DNA of 64,000 bases, taken from JAENVU01 sp038250905 (GTDB lineage Bacteria > Actinomycetota > Acidimicrobiia > IMCC26256 > JAENVU01). The position numbers and the translations under genes are program-made. The stretch covers positions 62,001 through 126,000 of the forward strand of contig JBBSBV010000002.1 in NCBI GenBank assembly GCA_038250905.1, read 5' to 3'. Positions 27,580-37,237 of this stretch are shown piece by piece. The notes beneath the pieces were generated by a model. That model saw only the letters and a list, made by a program, of their open reading frames with translations, had not been told where the DNA came from and did no database searches. How positions within the stretch are numbered: position 1 is the stretch's first letter; every line of letters starts with the position of its first letter.

Positions 27580-27608
27580 AGTCTCGCACGGATCCGCAGT
27601 GGGGTCAA
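27580..27608 (-). promoter_or_regulatory. Promoter of leuA
   Basis: TTGACC and GAGACT are separated by exactly 17 bases on the minus strand. The -10 ends 9 bases before the leader-peptide ATG. Confidence 0.65.
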
Positions 27609-27642
27609 CGTCATTTCCGACCAACCGTGCGACAATGGCGGC

Positions 27643-27999
27643 GTGAGACCTCTGATCCGACGCGGTGCGATCGTCGGCATGGTGGCCGGTGTGGCCTTCG
27701 CGGCGTGGAAATTCCTGGCGCAACGCGCCCCGGATACCGGCGGCGTCAGCTACGAGCCCCAGCCGTTCCCGATGCCGCCCCGCCCGATCCCCGCAAGTCC
27801 CGCGACGCCGGTCGCGGGACCGACGGTCGCGCCCGACGCGGACGGCAACTGCCCGGTCACCCACCCGATCAAGGGCAAGCGTTCGAGCGGCATCTTCCAC
27901 CAGCCCGGCAGCTTCGCGTACGAGCGCACACACGCCGACGCGTGTTACGTGGACACGGCCGCCGCCGAGCATGACGGTCTGCGCGCAGCCAAACGCTGA
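27643..27999 (+). CDS. Membrane-anchored sunset-domain protein
   Basis: A 118-residue protein with an N-terminal hydrophobic anchor (residues about 8-22), a Pro-rich linker, and a C-terminal domain CPVTHPIKGKRSSGIFHQ...GLRAAKR. This matches, from memory, the short 'sunset' domain found in many actinobacterial envelope proteins, whose role is unknown. GACAAT six bases before GTG 27643 suggests leaderless expression. It is divergent from leuA. Confidence 0.7.
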   Translation: MRPLIRRGAIVGMVAGVAFAAWKFLAQRAPDTGGVSYEPQPFPMPPRPIPASPATPVAGPTVAPDADGNCPVTHPIKGKRSSGIFHQPGSFAYERTHADACYVDTAAAEHDGLRAAKR

Positions 28000-28074
28000 G
28001 CGTCGTAGCGCTTCCCTTCGCGCGCGACATGACCTACGTTCCCCCGTTCCACGACTGGACCAAGGGGTAGCTCC

Positions 28075-28467
28075 ATGAAAGACATGCTCAACGATTTCAA
28101 GAAATTCATCATGAAGGGCAATGTCCTCGACTTGGCCGTTGCCGTGATCATCGGCGTCGCGTTCGGCGCCGTGGTCCTGAGCTTCACCAACGACATCATC
28201 ATGCCCATCGTCGGCGCGGTGTTCGGCAAGGCAAACTTCAACGACCTCACCCTGAAGATCGGCGATGGCGTCATCGCCTACGGCAGTTTCCTGACGGTGC
28301 TGCTGAACTTCCTGATCATCGCCTTCGTGCTGTTCTTGATCATCAGGGCGTTCGAGAAGTTGCAGAGCATGCGCGGCACCAAGGAGGAAGAGGCCGAGCC
28401 GCTCACGGTCGAGGGTGAACTCCTCGCCGAGATCCGCGACATCCTGAAGGCGCAGCGGTCCGCGTAA
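28075..28467 (+). CDS. mscL: Large-conductance mechanosensitive channel
   Basis: A 130-residue MscL. The N-terminal helix and TM1 carry NVLDLAVAVIIGVAFGAVV, TM2 is LLNFLIIAFVLFLIIRAF, and a charged C-terminal helix (GELLAEIRDIL) ends the protein. It opens under membrane tension to release solutes during hypo-osmotic shock. It stands alone between the sunset-domain gene and convergent serA. Confidence 0.96.
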   Translation: MKDMLNDFKKFIMKGNVLDLAVAVIIGVAFGAVVLSFTNDIIMPIVGAVFGKANFNDLTLKIGDGVIAYGSFLTVLLNFLIIAFVLFLIIRAFEKLQSMRGTKEEEAEPLTVEGELLAEIRDILKAQRSA

Positions 28468-28479
28468 CCGCCAGGACGC

Positions 28480-30066
28480 TCAGCCGAGTTCGATGGCCCG
28501 CGCGTCGAGGATGCCGTCCTCGGCGCGGAGGGCCGCGATCACGTCGTCGGTCACCGGCGTGGTGGTCGACAGCGCCATGAGCGCCGCCTGCCCGGAGTTG
28601 GTCCGGCCGACGACCATGTCGTCGATGTTGACCTTGGCGTCGCCGAGGATCATGCCGACCTTGCCGATGATGCCGGGAACGTCGGAGTTACGAACCACGA
28701 CCATGTGGGCGGACGGCGGGACGTCGATGACGTGGTCGTCGATCCCGACGATCCGGGGCGATCCCTGCTTGCCGTAGAGCGTCCCGGCCACGTGGGTCTC
28801 CCGGCCACGGTAGGTGCCGCGCAGTTCCACGAGGTTCACGTAGTCGTGCGTCGCGGCGAGTTTCGACTCACGCACTTCGAGTCCGCGGTCCTTGGCGATG
28901 GCGGGCGCGTTCACGAAGCTCACCGGCTCGTCGATCACCGGTCCGAGCACCCCCTTGAGCGCGGCCAGGGTGAGCACCTTGCAGTCGTAGTCGGCGATCT
29001 GGCCTTCGAACGAGACCTCGAGTCGCTCGACCACTCCCCCGGCCAGTCCGGTGAAGAGCTGACCGAGCCGCTCGACGAGCGGGAGGAACGGCGCGACCGT
29101 CGCGTTCGCCTCGCTCGCCGCGAGGTTCACGGCAAAGGGGACGAACTCGCCGGCCAGGCCGAGGACCACCATCTCCGCGATCGTCTGGCCCGCCTTGTCC
29201 TGCGCCTCGTTGGTGGACGCGCCCAGGTGGGGTGTCACGACGACGTTCTCGAGCGCGAACAGCGGGGATTCGGTGGTGGGCTCGGCTGCGAACACGTCGA
29301 GCGCGGCGCCACCGAGGGGTCCGTCGCGCAGGGCGTCGGCGAGCGCGGCCTCGTCGACGATCCCGCCGCGCGCGGTGTTGACGAGCCGGAGGCCCGGCTT
29401 CGCCTTGGCGAGGAGTTCGGCGTTGAACAAGCCGAGGGTCTCGGGCGTCTTCGGCAGGTGGATCGTGATGAAGTCGGCCGAGGCGACGAGCCGTTCGAGG
29501 TCGGGTTCGAGTTCGACACCGAGTTGCCGGGCCCGCTCCTCACTCACGTACGGGTCGTACGCGACGAGGCGCATCCCGAAGGCGAGGCAACGCTGGGCGA
29601 CGAGCACGCCAACGCGACCGAGCCCGACCACGCCGAGGGTTTTGCCGTGGAGTTCGACTCCGGTCCAGCGCGACCGATTCCACTTACCGGCCTTCAGGTC
29701 GCGATCGGCCTGCGGGATGTTGCGCGCCTGCGAGAGGAGTAACGCCACCGCCTGCTCCGCGGCCGAGATGACGTTCGACTGTGGTGCGTTGACCACCATC
29801 ACGCCGCGTTGGGTGGCGGCCGCCACATCGACGTTGTCGAGCCCGATACCGGCGCGGCCGACGACGACGAGGTCGGTCCCGGCGGCGAGCACGTCTGCGG
29901 TCACCTGCGTGGCACTGCGGATCACGAGCGCGGCGGCACCGGGGATGGTGGCGATCAGCTCCTCGGGCGACAGCCCGAGCTGGACGTCGACCTCCAGGCC
30001 CGCCGCGCGCATGTGGTCGAGACCACGATCGGCCAGCTCTTCGGTGACGAGGACGCGTTGAGACAC
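28480..30066 (-). CDS. serA: D-3-phosphoglycerate dehydrogenase
   Basis: A 528-residue long-form SerA. It has the NAD-binding GVVGLGRVG, substrate motifs NTARGGIVDEAAL and TPHLGASTNEAQ, an allosteric substrate-binding domain at about 300-450, and a C-terminal ACT domain (VVRNSDVPGIIGKVGMIL) that binds serine. It makes the first step of serine synthesis. GTG 30066 is the start, with AAGGG upstream. It lies 19 bases after the aspartate aminotransferase gene in the same direction. Confidence 0.96.
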   Translation of the reverse strand: MSQRVLVTEELADRGLDHMRAAGLEVDVQLGLSPEELIATIPGAAALVIRSATQVTADVLAAGTDLVVVGRAGIGLDNVDVAAATQRGVMVVNAPQSNVISAAEQAVALLLSQARNIPQADRDLKAGKWNRSRWTGVELHGKTLGVVGLGRVGVLVAQRCLAFGMRLVAYDPYVSEERARQLGVELEPDLERLVASADFITIHLPKTPETLGLFNAELLAKAKPGLRLVNTARGGIVDEAALADALRDGPLGGAALDVFAAEPTTESPLFALENVVVTPHLGASTNEAQDKAGQTIAEMVVLGLAGEFVPFAVNLAASEANATVAPFLPLVERLGQLFTGLAGGVVERLEVSFEGQIADYDCKVLTLAALKGVLGPVIDEPVSFVNAPAIAKDRGLEVRESKLAATHDYVNLVELRGTYRGRETHVAGTLYGKQGSPRIVGIDDHVIDVPPSAHMVVVRNSDVPGIIGKVGMILGDAKVNIDDMVVGRTNSGQAALMALSTTTPVTDDVIAALRAEDGILDARAIELG

Positions 30067-30085
30067 GAAACTGACCCTTCTGGTT

Positions 30086-31285
30086 TCAGGCGAGGAACTC
30101 GGCGATGCGGCGGACGCCTTCTTCGATGTCGTCGTCGCCGAGTGCGAACGACAGCCGCGCGTAGCCCGGGGCGCCGAACGCCTCACCCGGGACGATGGCG
30201 ACCTTGGCCACGTCGAGCAGCACCTCGGCAAACTCGAGCGTCGAGGTGACCATGCGACCGCCGAGCTCACGGCCCAGCGCGCCCTCGAAACTCGGGAAGC
30301 AGTAGAACGCGCCCTGCGGCTCGGGACAGACGACACCCGGGATCGCGCTCAACATCGTGTGCATCGTCTTGCCGCGCCGCTCGAATGCGTCCCGCATCAT
30401 CGCGACGGCCGAGAGGTCGCCCGACACCGCGGCGAGCGCGGCGCGTTGGGCGACGTTCGCCACGTTGGAGGTGGAGTGCGACTGCAGGTTGGTCGCGGCC
30501 ACGATCACGTCCTCCGGGCCGATCATCCAGCCGACGCGCCAGCCGGTCATCGCGTAGGTCTTGGCGACGCCGTTGACCACGACACACCGGTCCGCGAGCG
30601 ACGGCACGATCGCGGGCATGGACGTGAACTCGTTCGCGCCGAAGGTGAGGTGCTCATAGATCTCGTCGGTGACGACCCAGATGTTGTGCTCGACCGCCCA
30701 CTTGCCGATCGCCTCGACCTCGGCTTCGGGATACACCGCGCCGGTAGGGTTCGACGGCGACACGAAGAGCAGCACCTTGGTGTTCGGTGTCCGCGCCGCT
30801 TCGAGTTGGTCGACGGTGACCCGGAATCCCGAGTCCGCGGTCGTCGGCAGGACGATCTCCTGGCCGCCGGCGAGCGCGATGGCCTCCGGGTAGGTGGTCC
30901 AGTACGGGGCCGGGAGCAGCACCTCGTCGCCCGGGTCCAGCAGCGTCTGGAAGGTGTTGTAGACGGCGTGCTTGCCGCCGTTGGTCACGAGCACCTGGCT
31001 CGGGATGCAGCCGTACCCGGAGTCGCGGGCGGTCTTGTCGGCGATGGCCCGCCGCAGCTCCGGGAGCCCGGGGGTGGGCGAATAGCGGTGGTTCGCGGGG
31101 TCCCGGCAGGCGAGCACCGCCGCCTCGACGATGTGCGCCGGGGTCGGGAAATCAGGCTCGCCGGCACCGAAACCCACCACGGGTTCACCGGCCGCCTTGA
31201 GCGCTTTGGCCTTGGCGTCGACGGCGAGCGTTGCGGACTCACCAATAGCTGCAATGCGGCGGGAGACTCGGTTGTCCTGGGTCAC
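30086..31285 (-). CDS. aspC: Aspartate aminotransferase-like PLP enzyme (class I)
   Basis: A 399-residue aminotransferase. The PLP lysine is Lys242 in VAKTYAMTGWRVGW; SPSNPTGAVY and DEIYEHLTF are class I motifs. It is of the Ib type close to bacterial aspartate/prephenate aminotransferases. The start is uncertain: GTG 31285 gives the usual 400-residue length, and the longer frame upstream reads into the divergent gene. Its grouping with serA suggests amino-acid synthesis. Confidence 0.9.
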   Translation of the reverse strand: MTQDNRVSRRIAAIGESATLAVDAKAKALKAAGEPVVGFGAGEPDFPTPAHIVEAAVLACRDPANHRYSPTPGLPELRRAIADKTARDSGYGCIPSQVLVTNGGKHAVYNTFQTLLDPGDEVLLPAPYWTTYPEAIALAGGQEIVLPTTADSGFRVTVDQLEAARTPNTKVLLFVSPSNPTGAVYPEAEVEAIGKWAVEHNIWVVTDEIYEHLTFGANEFTSMPAIVPSLADRCVVVNGVAKTYAMTGWRVGWMIGPEDVIVAATNLQSHSTSNVANVAQRAALAAVSGDLSAVAMMRDAFERRGKTMHTMLSAIPGVVCPEPQGAFYCFPSFEGALGRELGGRMVTSTLEFAEVLLDVAKVAIVPGEAFGAPGYARLSFALGDDDIEEGVRRIAEFLA

Positions 31286-31381
31286 CGGGCCATGGTGGCA
31301 CGCCGCAGGGCTCCGCACCGGACCGAATACGGCGGCCACGCTGCGGGGCGGAGCAACCCGGGACCGGTCGGCAACCACCGC

Positions 31382-31387
31382 TAGCCT
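31382..31387 (+). promoter_or_regulatory. -10 box of the D,D-carboxypeptidase gene
   Basis: TAGCCT, 9 bases before the ATG at 31397, with no Shine-Dalgarno. Confidence 0.45.
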
Positions 31388-31396
31388 TGGCACCGC

Positions 31397-32839
31397 ATGT
31401 CGCCCACCCGCCATGCCCGGCTGTGTCGGCTGATCCTGGTCCCGATGCTCCTGGCGCTCGCCGTGCTCGTGGCACCGGCAGCCCCGGCGATGGCCGTCGG
31501 CGGGCCTCCGCCATCCCAGCCCCCGGCGTCGTACATCCTCGTGGACGCCGACCGTGGCACGGTGCTGCTGGCCAAGAACGAGCATCAGTCGCTGTACACC
31601 GCATCGACGATCAAGGTGCTCACCGCGCTCGTGGCCCTCGAACACCTCCCACTCACTGCGCCGCTCCACGTGAGTGCACTGGCCGCGAGCCAACCGGCGT
31701 CGAAGATCGACATGAAGGAAGGCAGCACCTGGCCACTCGACCAGGCCCTGCACTCCCTGATGATCATCTCGGCCAACGACGCCGCGTACGCGCTGGCGGA
31801 GAACGCCGGCGGCAGCCTCGCCGGGTTCGCCAAGCTGGCGACCAAGACCGGGCAGCGACTCGGCTTGCAGGACACGTCATTCCACGACCCGGCCGGACTC
31901 GACGGCGCCGCGGGGTTCGAGGGCGGGACCACCTCGAGTGCGTACGACCTCTCGATCATCGCCCGCAACGCTTTGTCGGTCCCGGCGATCGCCGGGCCCG
32001 CGAGCCTGGTCACCTACGAGTTCACCGACCCCACGGGCGCCGGTCGCCGGTTGGTGAACCACAACCGCGGGTTCCTCACCACCTACCCGGGCGCCATCGG
32101 ACTCAAGACGGGATTCACCAACCAGGCGAGCCGGACGCTGATCACCGCGGCGAAACGCGACGGCCGCACCCTCATCGCCGTGGTCATGGGCACCTGGGAC
32201 GACACCGGGTGGGCCGGCTACCTCCTCGATCAGGGCTTCGCCGGCGCCGACGGCGGGCCGCAACCAGTCCGCCTCCCCGCCGTCCACATCGCACCGATCG
32301 ACGGGCGCACCGGATCGTTCGCCAACCTCCCGCACCCGCTCGGGACGGGCGCGGTCGCGACCAACACCGCCGCGCCGGACCCCGCGCCAAAACCCCGGGC
32401 GACGGCGAAGGCGAAGACCAAGCCGAAGGCTTCCGTCACACTGGCGGCGGCGGTGCCGGCGGCGTCGGGTTCGGCCGACACCACCCCGACGAGCGCCAAG
32501 ACCACCGCGCCGGCGTCCGACGCGGGATCGTCGTGGTGGTCGGTGCTGAAGGTCGCCGGGATCGTGTTGCTGGTCCTCCTCGTGATCGTGGTCGCCCTGC
32601 GTCGGCGGGCCGTCCGGCGCCAGCGGGCGCGGCGGATCGAACGCCTGCGGGCGCATCGGGAAGCCCGGCGGCGGGGCATGATCGATGTCATCGACGCCGA
32701 CGACGCCGACGCCGACGTGCGCGTCATGCCGGTCCGGACCTCGCATCACGTCGCCGCGAGCGGGAAACGTCATCCGGCAGACCGTCGGATACTCCACCCG
32801 GCCCGGCCGCGAGATCACCGAGAATCCCGCCGTGACTGA
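31397..32839 (+). CDS. D-alanyl-D-alanine carboxypeptidase (PBP5/DacA type)
   Basis: A 480-residue serine peptidase that trims the terminal D-Ala of peptidoglycan stem peptides. It has a signal peptide (to about residue 33), the three active-site motifs STIK (70-73), SAN (125-127) and KTG (237-239), a long Ala/Lys/Pro/Thr linker, and a transmembrane helix at 382-401 with a basic cytoplasmic tail. The C-terminal membrane anchor plus cytoplasmic tail differs from the amphipathic anchor of E. coli PBP5 but is common in actinobacteria. Its last 8 bases overlap the next gene. Confidence 0.92.
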   Translation: MSPTRHARLCRLILVPMLLALAVLVAPAAPAMAVGGPPPSQPPASYILVDADRGTVLLAKNEHQSLYTASTIKVLTALVALEHLPLTAPLHVSALAASQPASKIDMKEGSTWPLDQALHSLMIISANDAAYALAENAGGSLAGFAKLATKTGQRLGLQDTSFHDPAGLDGAAGFEGGTTSSAYDLSIIARNALSVPAIAGPASLVTYEFTDPTGAGRRLVNHNRGFLTTYPGAIGLKTGFTNQASRTLITAAKRDGRTLIAVVMGTWDDTGWAGYLLDQGFAGADGGPQPVRLPAVHIAPIDGRTGSFANLPHPLGTGAVATNTAAPDPAPKPRATAKAKTKPKASVTLAAAVPAASGSADTTPTSAKTTAPASDAGSSWWSVLKVAGIVLLVLLVIVVALRRRAVRRQRARRIERLRAHREARRRGMIDVIDADDADADVRVMPVRTSHHVAASGKRHPADRRILHPARPRDHRESRRD

Positions 32840-33644
32840 CGCGAGCGAACCCGAGGTCCTCTACGACGTCGACGGCCACATCGCGACCATCACCCTCAAC
32901 CGCCCGCACCGGCGCAACGCGATCTCGGTACGCATGCTCGTGGAACTCGGCGAAGCGATCGAGCGGGTCGAGCGGGACCGCGGCGTGCGCGTCGCGATCC
33001 TCACCGGCGCGGGCGCGGGGTTCTGCTCCGGGCTCGACATCAAGGACGCGATGGCCGGGACCGGCATCGGTGGTGGCGGATCGGTGAGTCCGGGTGGTGG
33101 CGACCTGGCGCGGACCTCGGACCTGCCGACCATCGCGCTGCACGAGATGAACACGCCCGTCATCGCCGCGCTCAACGGCGCCGCGGCGGGGTACGGGCTC
33201 GACCTGGCGCTCGGCTGCGACCTGCGGCTCGCGGCCGCGAGTGCGCGTCTGCTGCCCGGGTTCGCGAAACGGGCGATCGTGCCCGAGAGCGGCGGGACCT
33301 GGTATCTGCCCCGGCTCGTCGGCTGGGCCAAGGCCGCGGAGATCGCCTACCTGGGCCGCGATCTGAGCGCCGAGGAATCGAAGGGGCTCGGCCTGGTGAA
33401 CGACGTGGTCGCCGACGAGCACCTCATGGCAACCGCGAACGACTGGGCCGGCGAGATCGCGGCCAACGCGCCGCTCGCGGTGCAGTCGATCAAACGACTG
33501 TTCCGGGCCGGGATGAACGAGGACTTCCGCACCCACTCGGAGCACGTGTTGCTGCAACTCGGCTCACTGGTGCGCACGCAGGACTTCCAGGAAGGCCTGC
33601 TGAGCTTCATGGAGCGCCGCGCCCCCCACTTCGAGGGTCGCTGA
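32832..33644 (+). CDS. Enoyl-CoA hydratase/isomerase family protein
   Basis: A 270-residue crotonase-fold enzyme. GFCSGLDIKD and NGAAAGYGLDLALGCD form the oxyanion-hole regions; the catalytic glutamate is likely in VPESGGTWYLPRLVG. It acts on acyl-CoA substrates, but which one is unknown. GTG 32832 is used because the frame upstream is the shadow of the carboxypeptidase gene. The two overlap by 8 bases. Confidence 0.88.
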   Translation: MTDASEPEVLYDVDGHIATITLNRPHRRNAISVRMLVELGEAIERVERDRGVRVAILTGAGAGFCSGLDIKDAMAGTGIGGGGSVSPGGGDLARTSDLPTIALHEMNTPVIAALNGAAAGYGLDLALGCDLRLAAASARLLPGFAKRAIVPESGGTWYLPRLVGWAKAAEIAYLGRDLSAEESKGLGLVNDVVADEHLMATANDWAGEIAANAPLAVQSIKRLFRAGMNEDFRTHSEHVLLQLGSLVRTQDFQEGLLSFMERRAPHFEGR

Positions 33645-33654
33645 GGCGAAACGG

Positions 33655-34827
33655 TCAGACGACGGCTTCGTCGCCGGCGGTCTCCCAGTTGCGCAGGTCG
33701 GCCAGGCGCGGATCGTTGGAGAAGACCTCCACGATGGGTCGCTCCAGCTGCAACCGCCGCTGGATCACGCGGACCTCGTTCTCCTCGTTCCACATCGAGA
33801 GCATCACGGCCACGCCGACCTCGCCGGCCCGGGCGGTACGACCGGAGCGGTGGATGTAGGCCTTGTGGTCCTCGGGCGGGTCGTAGTGGATCACGACGTC
33901 GACACCGTCGACGTGGATGCCGCGTGCCGCGACGTCGGTGGCCACGAGCACCGGGAGTTTGCCGTCGGAGAAATCGGCGAGGGCGCGTTCGCGCGCCGCC
34001 TGGCGCAGGTCACCGTGGATGGCGCCGGCCTTGATGCGCTCGCGCATGAGTTGCTCGACGACCTTGTCGGCACCGCGCTTGGTGCGACAGAACACCAACG
34101 TGCGATCGACACCGCGTGAAATCGCGGCCACGACCTTGATCTTGTCCATCTGGTGCACCAGCAGGAAGTGGTGGTGCATCTCGTCGACGGTCTCGTCGTC
34201 GGACTCGACCTCGTGCGAGAGCGGGTCCTTCAGGTAGCGGTCGACGAGGCGGTCGATGCCGCGGTCGAGCGTGGCCGAGAAGAGCATCGTCTGGTGCTCA
34301 CCCTCGACCCGGTGCAGGATCTTCTGCACCTGCGGGAGGAAGCCCATGTCGGCCATGCGGTCGGCCTCGTCGAGCACGAGGACCTGCACGTTGGAGAAGT
34401 ACAGCTCGCCGCGTTCCATGAGGACGATGAGCCGGCCCGGCGTTCCGATGAGCACGTCGACACCCTTGGCCAGCGCCTCGACCTGTGGGTCCATGCCGAC
34501 CCCGCCGTAGAACGCCTTGACCGAGAGGCCGAGCGTCTTGCCGAGCGGCTCGAGCACCTCGCGCACCTGGTTGGCGAGCTCGCGGGTCGGGACCAGCACC
34601 AGGCCGTGAGGGCGTTGGGGCTGGGCCTTGTCGACGAGGTCGAGGAGGGGCAGACCGAAGGCAAGGGTCTTGCCGGAGCCGGTCTTGGCTTTGCCGAGCA
34701 CATCACGACGCGCCAGGGCGTCGGCAATGGTGAGGGCTTGAATGGGGAAGGGCTCGTGGATGCCCTGGGCCGCAAGGGCCTCGGCGAGAGGGGCCGAGAC
34801 GCCGAGTTCGGCGAACGTCGCAGTCAT
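33655..34827 (-). CDS. DEAD-box RNA helicase
   Basis: A 390-residue ATP-dependent RNA helicase. Motifs in order: Q motif near FPIQALTI (27-34), Walker A AKTGSGKT (47-54), PTRELA, LDEADRM, FSATL, RGIHVDGVD and HRSGRTARAG. It lacks the long C-terminal RNA-binding tail of DeaD, ending about 50 residues after motif VI, closer to RhlE. ATG 34827 gives the usual N-terminus; a TAGAGT box lies about 25 bases upstream. Confidence 0.93.
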   Translation of the reverse strand: MTATFAELGVSAPLAEALAAQGIHEPFPIQALTIADALARRDVLGKAKTGSGKTLAFGLPLLDLVDKAQPQRPHGLVLVPTRELANQVREVLEPLGKTLGLSVKAFYGGVGMDPQVEALAKGVDVLIGTPGRLIVLMERGELYFSNVQVLVLDEADRMADMGFLPQVQKILHRVEGEHQTMLFSATLDRGIDRLVDRYLKDPLSHEVESDDETVDEMHHHFLLVHQMDKIKVVAAISRGVDRTLVFCRTKRGADKVVEQLMRERIKAGAIHGDLRQAARERALADFSDGKLPVLVATDVAARGIHVDGVDVVIHYDPPEDHKAYIHRSGRTARAGEVGVAVMLSMWNEENEVRVIQRRLQLERPIVEVFSNDPRLADLRNWETAGDEAVV

Positions 34828-34940
34828 CTGTGGCTTTCGATTCGGGGTGGCCACTCTACGTCGCCGGAGCGGCACTCGGCCCTTCAGGGCAATCTCAGCC
34901 CTGCCCCAGGATTGGGTCGAGACCGTGGCAGCATCACCGG

Positions 34941-35657
34941 GTGCGAGTTCTCGTGGTCGAAGACGAAGCCAATATCGCCCAGGCGCTGGCCACCGGCCTC
35001 GCCGCCGAGGGCTTCGACGTCGACGTCGTGGACAACGGCACCGACGGGCTCTGGCGGGCCCGGGAGACCGCGTACGCCGCGATCATCCTCGACATCCTCC
35101 TCCCCGGCATGAACGGCTTCAAAGTGTGCCGGACCCTGCGCGAAGAGGGGGTATGGACGCCGATCCTCATGCTCACCGCGAAGGACGGCGAACTCGACGA
35201 GGCCGAGGCGCTCGACACCGGCGCCGACGACTTCCTGAGCAAGCCGTTCTCTTTCGTCGTCCTGGTGGCGCGGCTGCGGGCCCTCCTGCGCCGGGGCTCC
35301 ACTCCCCGCCCGACCATCCTCACCGTCGGCACGCTCACTCTCGACCCGGCGTCGCGGGAGTGCCGGCGCGGCGACGCGTCGGTCGAGCTCACCGCCCGCG
35401 AGTACGCGCTGCTGGAACTGCTGATGCGACGCTCCGACGCGATCGTGCCCAAGACCACCCTGCTCGACGAGGTCTGGGGCATCGACTTCTCCGGCGATCC
35501 GAACATCGTCGAGGTCTACATCGGGTATCTCCGCAAGAAGATCGACGCCGCGTTCGGACTGCAGACGATCCTGACGGTGCGCGGCGCGGGCTACCGCCTC
35601 ATCGCCGATGCTCCGCCGGCCGACGCGGCGGGCGCGGCCGACGACACCCCCGGGTAA
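34941..35657 (+). CDS. OmpR-family two-component response regulator
   Basis: A 238-residue regulator. The receiver has the acidic pair in VVEDEA, phospho-acceptor Asp51 (IILDILLPGMNG) and Lys101 (SKPF). The C-terminal winged helix includes ELTAREYALLELLM and YIGYLRKKID...VRGAGYRL. GTG 34941 starts the receiver's first strand. The cognate kinase follows after 4 bases. Confidence 0.93.
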   Translation: MRVLVVEDEANIAQALATGLAAEGFDVDVVDNGTDGLWRARETAYAAIILDILLPGMNGFKVCRTLREEGVWTPILMLTAKDGELDEAEALDTGADDFLSKPFSFVVLVARLRALLRRGSTPRPTILTVGTLTLDPASRECRRGDASVELTAREYALLELLMRRSDAIVPKTTLLDEVWGIDFSGDPNIVEVYIGYLRKKIDAAFGLQTILTVRGAGYRLIADAPPADAAGAADDTPG

Positions 35658-35661
35658 CCGC

Positions 35662-37071
35662 ATGCGTCGACCGTCGAGGTTGTGGGGCACCGTACGGGTC
35701 CGGATCACCGTGGCCGCGACGGTGGTGGTGGCACTCGCGCTGATGCTGTCCTCCTGGATCATCGTGCGCGCGGTGCGCACGTCGCTCCGTGAGGACGCGC
35801 AGGCCGCGAGCCGCGTCGCACTGGCCGACGCGTTCGAGCGGTTCGAGCACCGGGGCATCACCGACCCGCTGCCGGTCCCCGCGCCATCCGGCTTCGCCAT
35901 CCTGGTCGTCGACCGTGCCGGCACCATTCTCGGGGGCTCGCCGGGGTACAACTCCGGCCAGTGGGCCCAGTTCGCGGCCGCCTCGGCCGGTGCAGACGAA
36001 CACCATCGGGTGGTCAGCCGGGACGGGCGTCCCTTCCCCGGGGCCATCGCCGACGAGCCCCACGTGTGGTTCGTGGGCAATCGCATCTTCAACTTCATCC
36101 CGGTCCGGATCGGGCCGGAGCAGGTCCCCGGCTTCCTCGTGGCCGCAGGGACGCTGGGTGCGGTCGAGAGTTCGGTCCATACGCTGACCGTCACCCTCTG
36201 GTGGACGGTGCCGGGCCTGATCCTCTTCGTCGCCATCGTGGCGTGGAGCGTCACCGGACGGGCGCTGCGACCGGTGGAGACCATCCGTGGTGAGGTCACC
36301 GCGATCACGCATTCGAGCCTCGACCAGCGCGTCTCCGAACCGCGAGCGCGTGACGAGGTGGGCCGGCTGGCCCGCACCATGAACGAGATGCTCGACCGGT
36401 TGCAACAGTCGTCCGATCGGCAACGGCAGTTCGTGTCCGACGCTTCGCACGAGTTGCGGTCGCCGGTGGCCGCGATCCGCGCGACCGGTGAAGTCGCACT
36501 CGCGCACCCCGAGTCGGCCGACTGGCCGGTGGTGGTGGGCCGGATACTCACCGAGGACGAGCGCATGGAGCAGATCGTCCACGACCTCCTCGACCTCGCA
36601 CGCGAGGAGGAGACCGACCATCCGGCGACGACGATCGACCTCGACGACATCGTGCTCGACGAGGCGACGCGGGTCCGAGGCACCGAGCGGGTCGTGAACA
36701 CGGAGCGGGTGTCCGCGGGCCGGGTGCGCGGCAGCCGGGAGCAACTCACACGGGTGGTGCGCAACCTCCTCGACAATGCAGTGCGGCACGCGTCGGCGAA
36801 CGTCCGCGTGTCGCTCGCCGACACCGACGGGGTGATACTCACGGTGGAGGACGACGGGCCGGGCGTCCCGCCGGCCGACCGGGAGCGGGTCTTCGAACGG
36901 TTCACCCGCCTCGACGAGGGTCGGGCGCGCGACGCCGGAGGTCTGGGCCTCGGCCTCGCCATGGTCCGCACCATCACCGAACGCCACGGTGGCCACGTCG
37001 AGATCACCGACCCGGCCGACCCGGCCTACCCGGGCGCGCGCGTCGTCGTCACCCTCCCCGCAGCCGAGTAA
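35662..37071 (+). CDS. Sensor histidine kinase
   Basis: A 469-residue membrane kinase. Helices at about 13-35 and 180-198 enclose an extracytoplasmic sensor domain of about 140 residues. A HAMP linker (RALRPVETIRGEV), the phospho-histidine His263 in SDASHELRSPVA, and the ATPase boxes NLLDNAVRHA, DDGPGVP and GGLGLGLAMV follow. The signal is unknown. It pairs with the OmpR-type regulator 4 bases upstream. Confidence 0.93.
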   Translation: MRRPSRLWGTVRVRITVAATVVVALALMLSSWIIVRAVRTSLREDAQAASRVALADAFERFEHRGITDPLPVPAPSGFAILVVDRAGTILGGSPGYNSGQWAQFAAASAGADEHHRVVSRDGRPFPGAIADEPHVWFVGNRIFNFIPVRIGPEQVPGFLVAAGTLGAVESSVHTLTVTLWWTVPGLILFVAIVAWSVTGRALRPVETIRGEVTAITHSSLDQRVSEPRARDEVGRLARTMNEMLDRLQQSSDRQRQFVSDASHELRSPVAAIRATGEVALAHPESADWPVVVGRILTEDERMEQIVHDLLDLAREEETDHPATTIDLDDIVLDEATRVRGTERVVNTERVSAGRVRGSREQLTRVVRNLLDNAVRHASANVRVSLADTDGVILTVEDDGPGVPPADRERVFERFTRLDEGRARDAGGLGLGLAMVRTITERHGGHVEITDPADPAYPGARVVVTLPAAE

Positions 37072-37237
37072 GACCGGAGCGCCACAGCCGGTCGCGGCGG
37101 CGAAGGCTTTGCCGTCGTTTGACCGCTACCCGTATGCCGCTTGACCCGAGGCCTCGTAGGTTCGACCGCGCCGGCCCGCAGCCCAGCCGTTGCTGCGGTC
37201 GGCGCAGAAGTGAGTCCGGTCATCGACGGAGGTTGGC

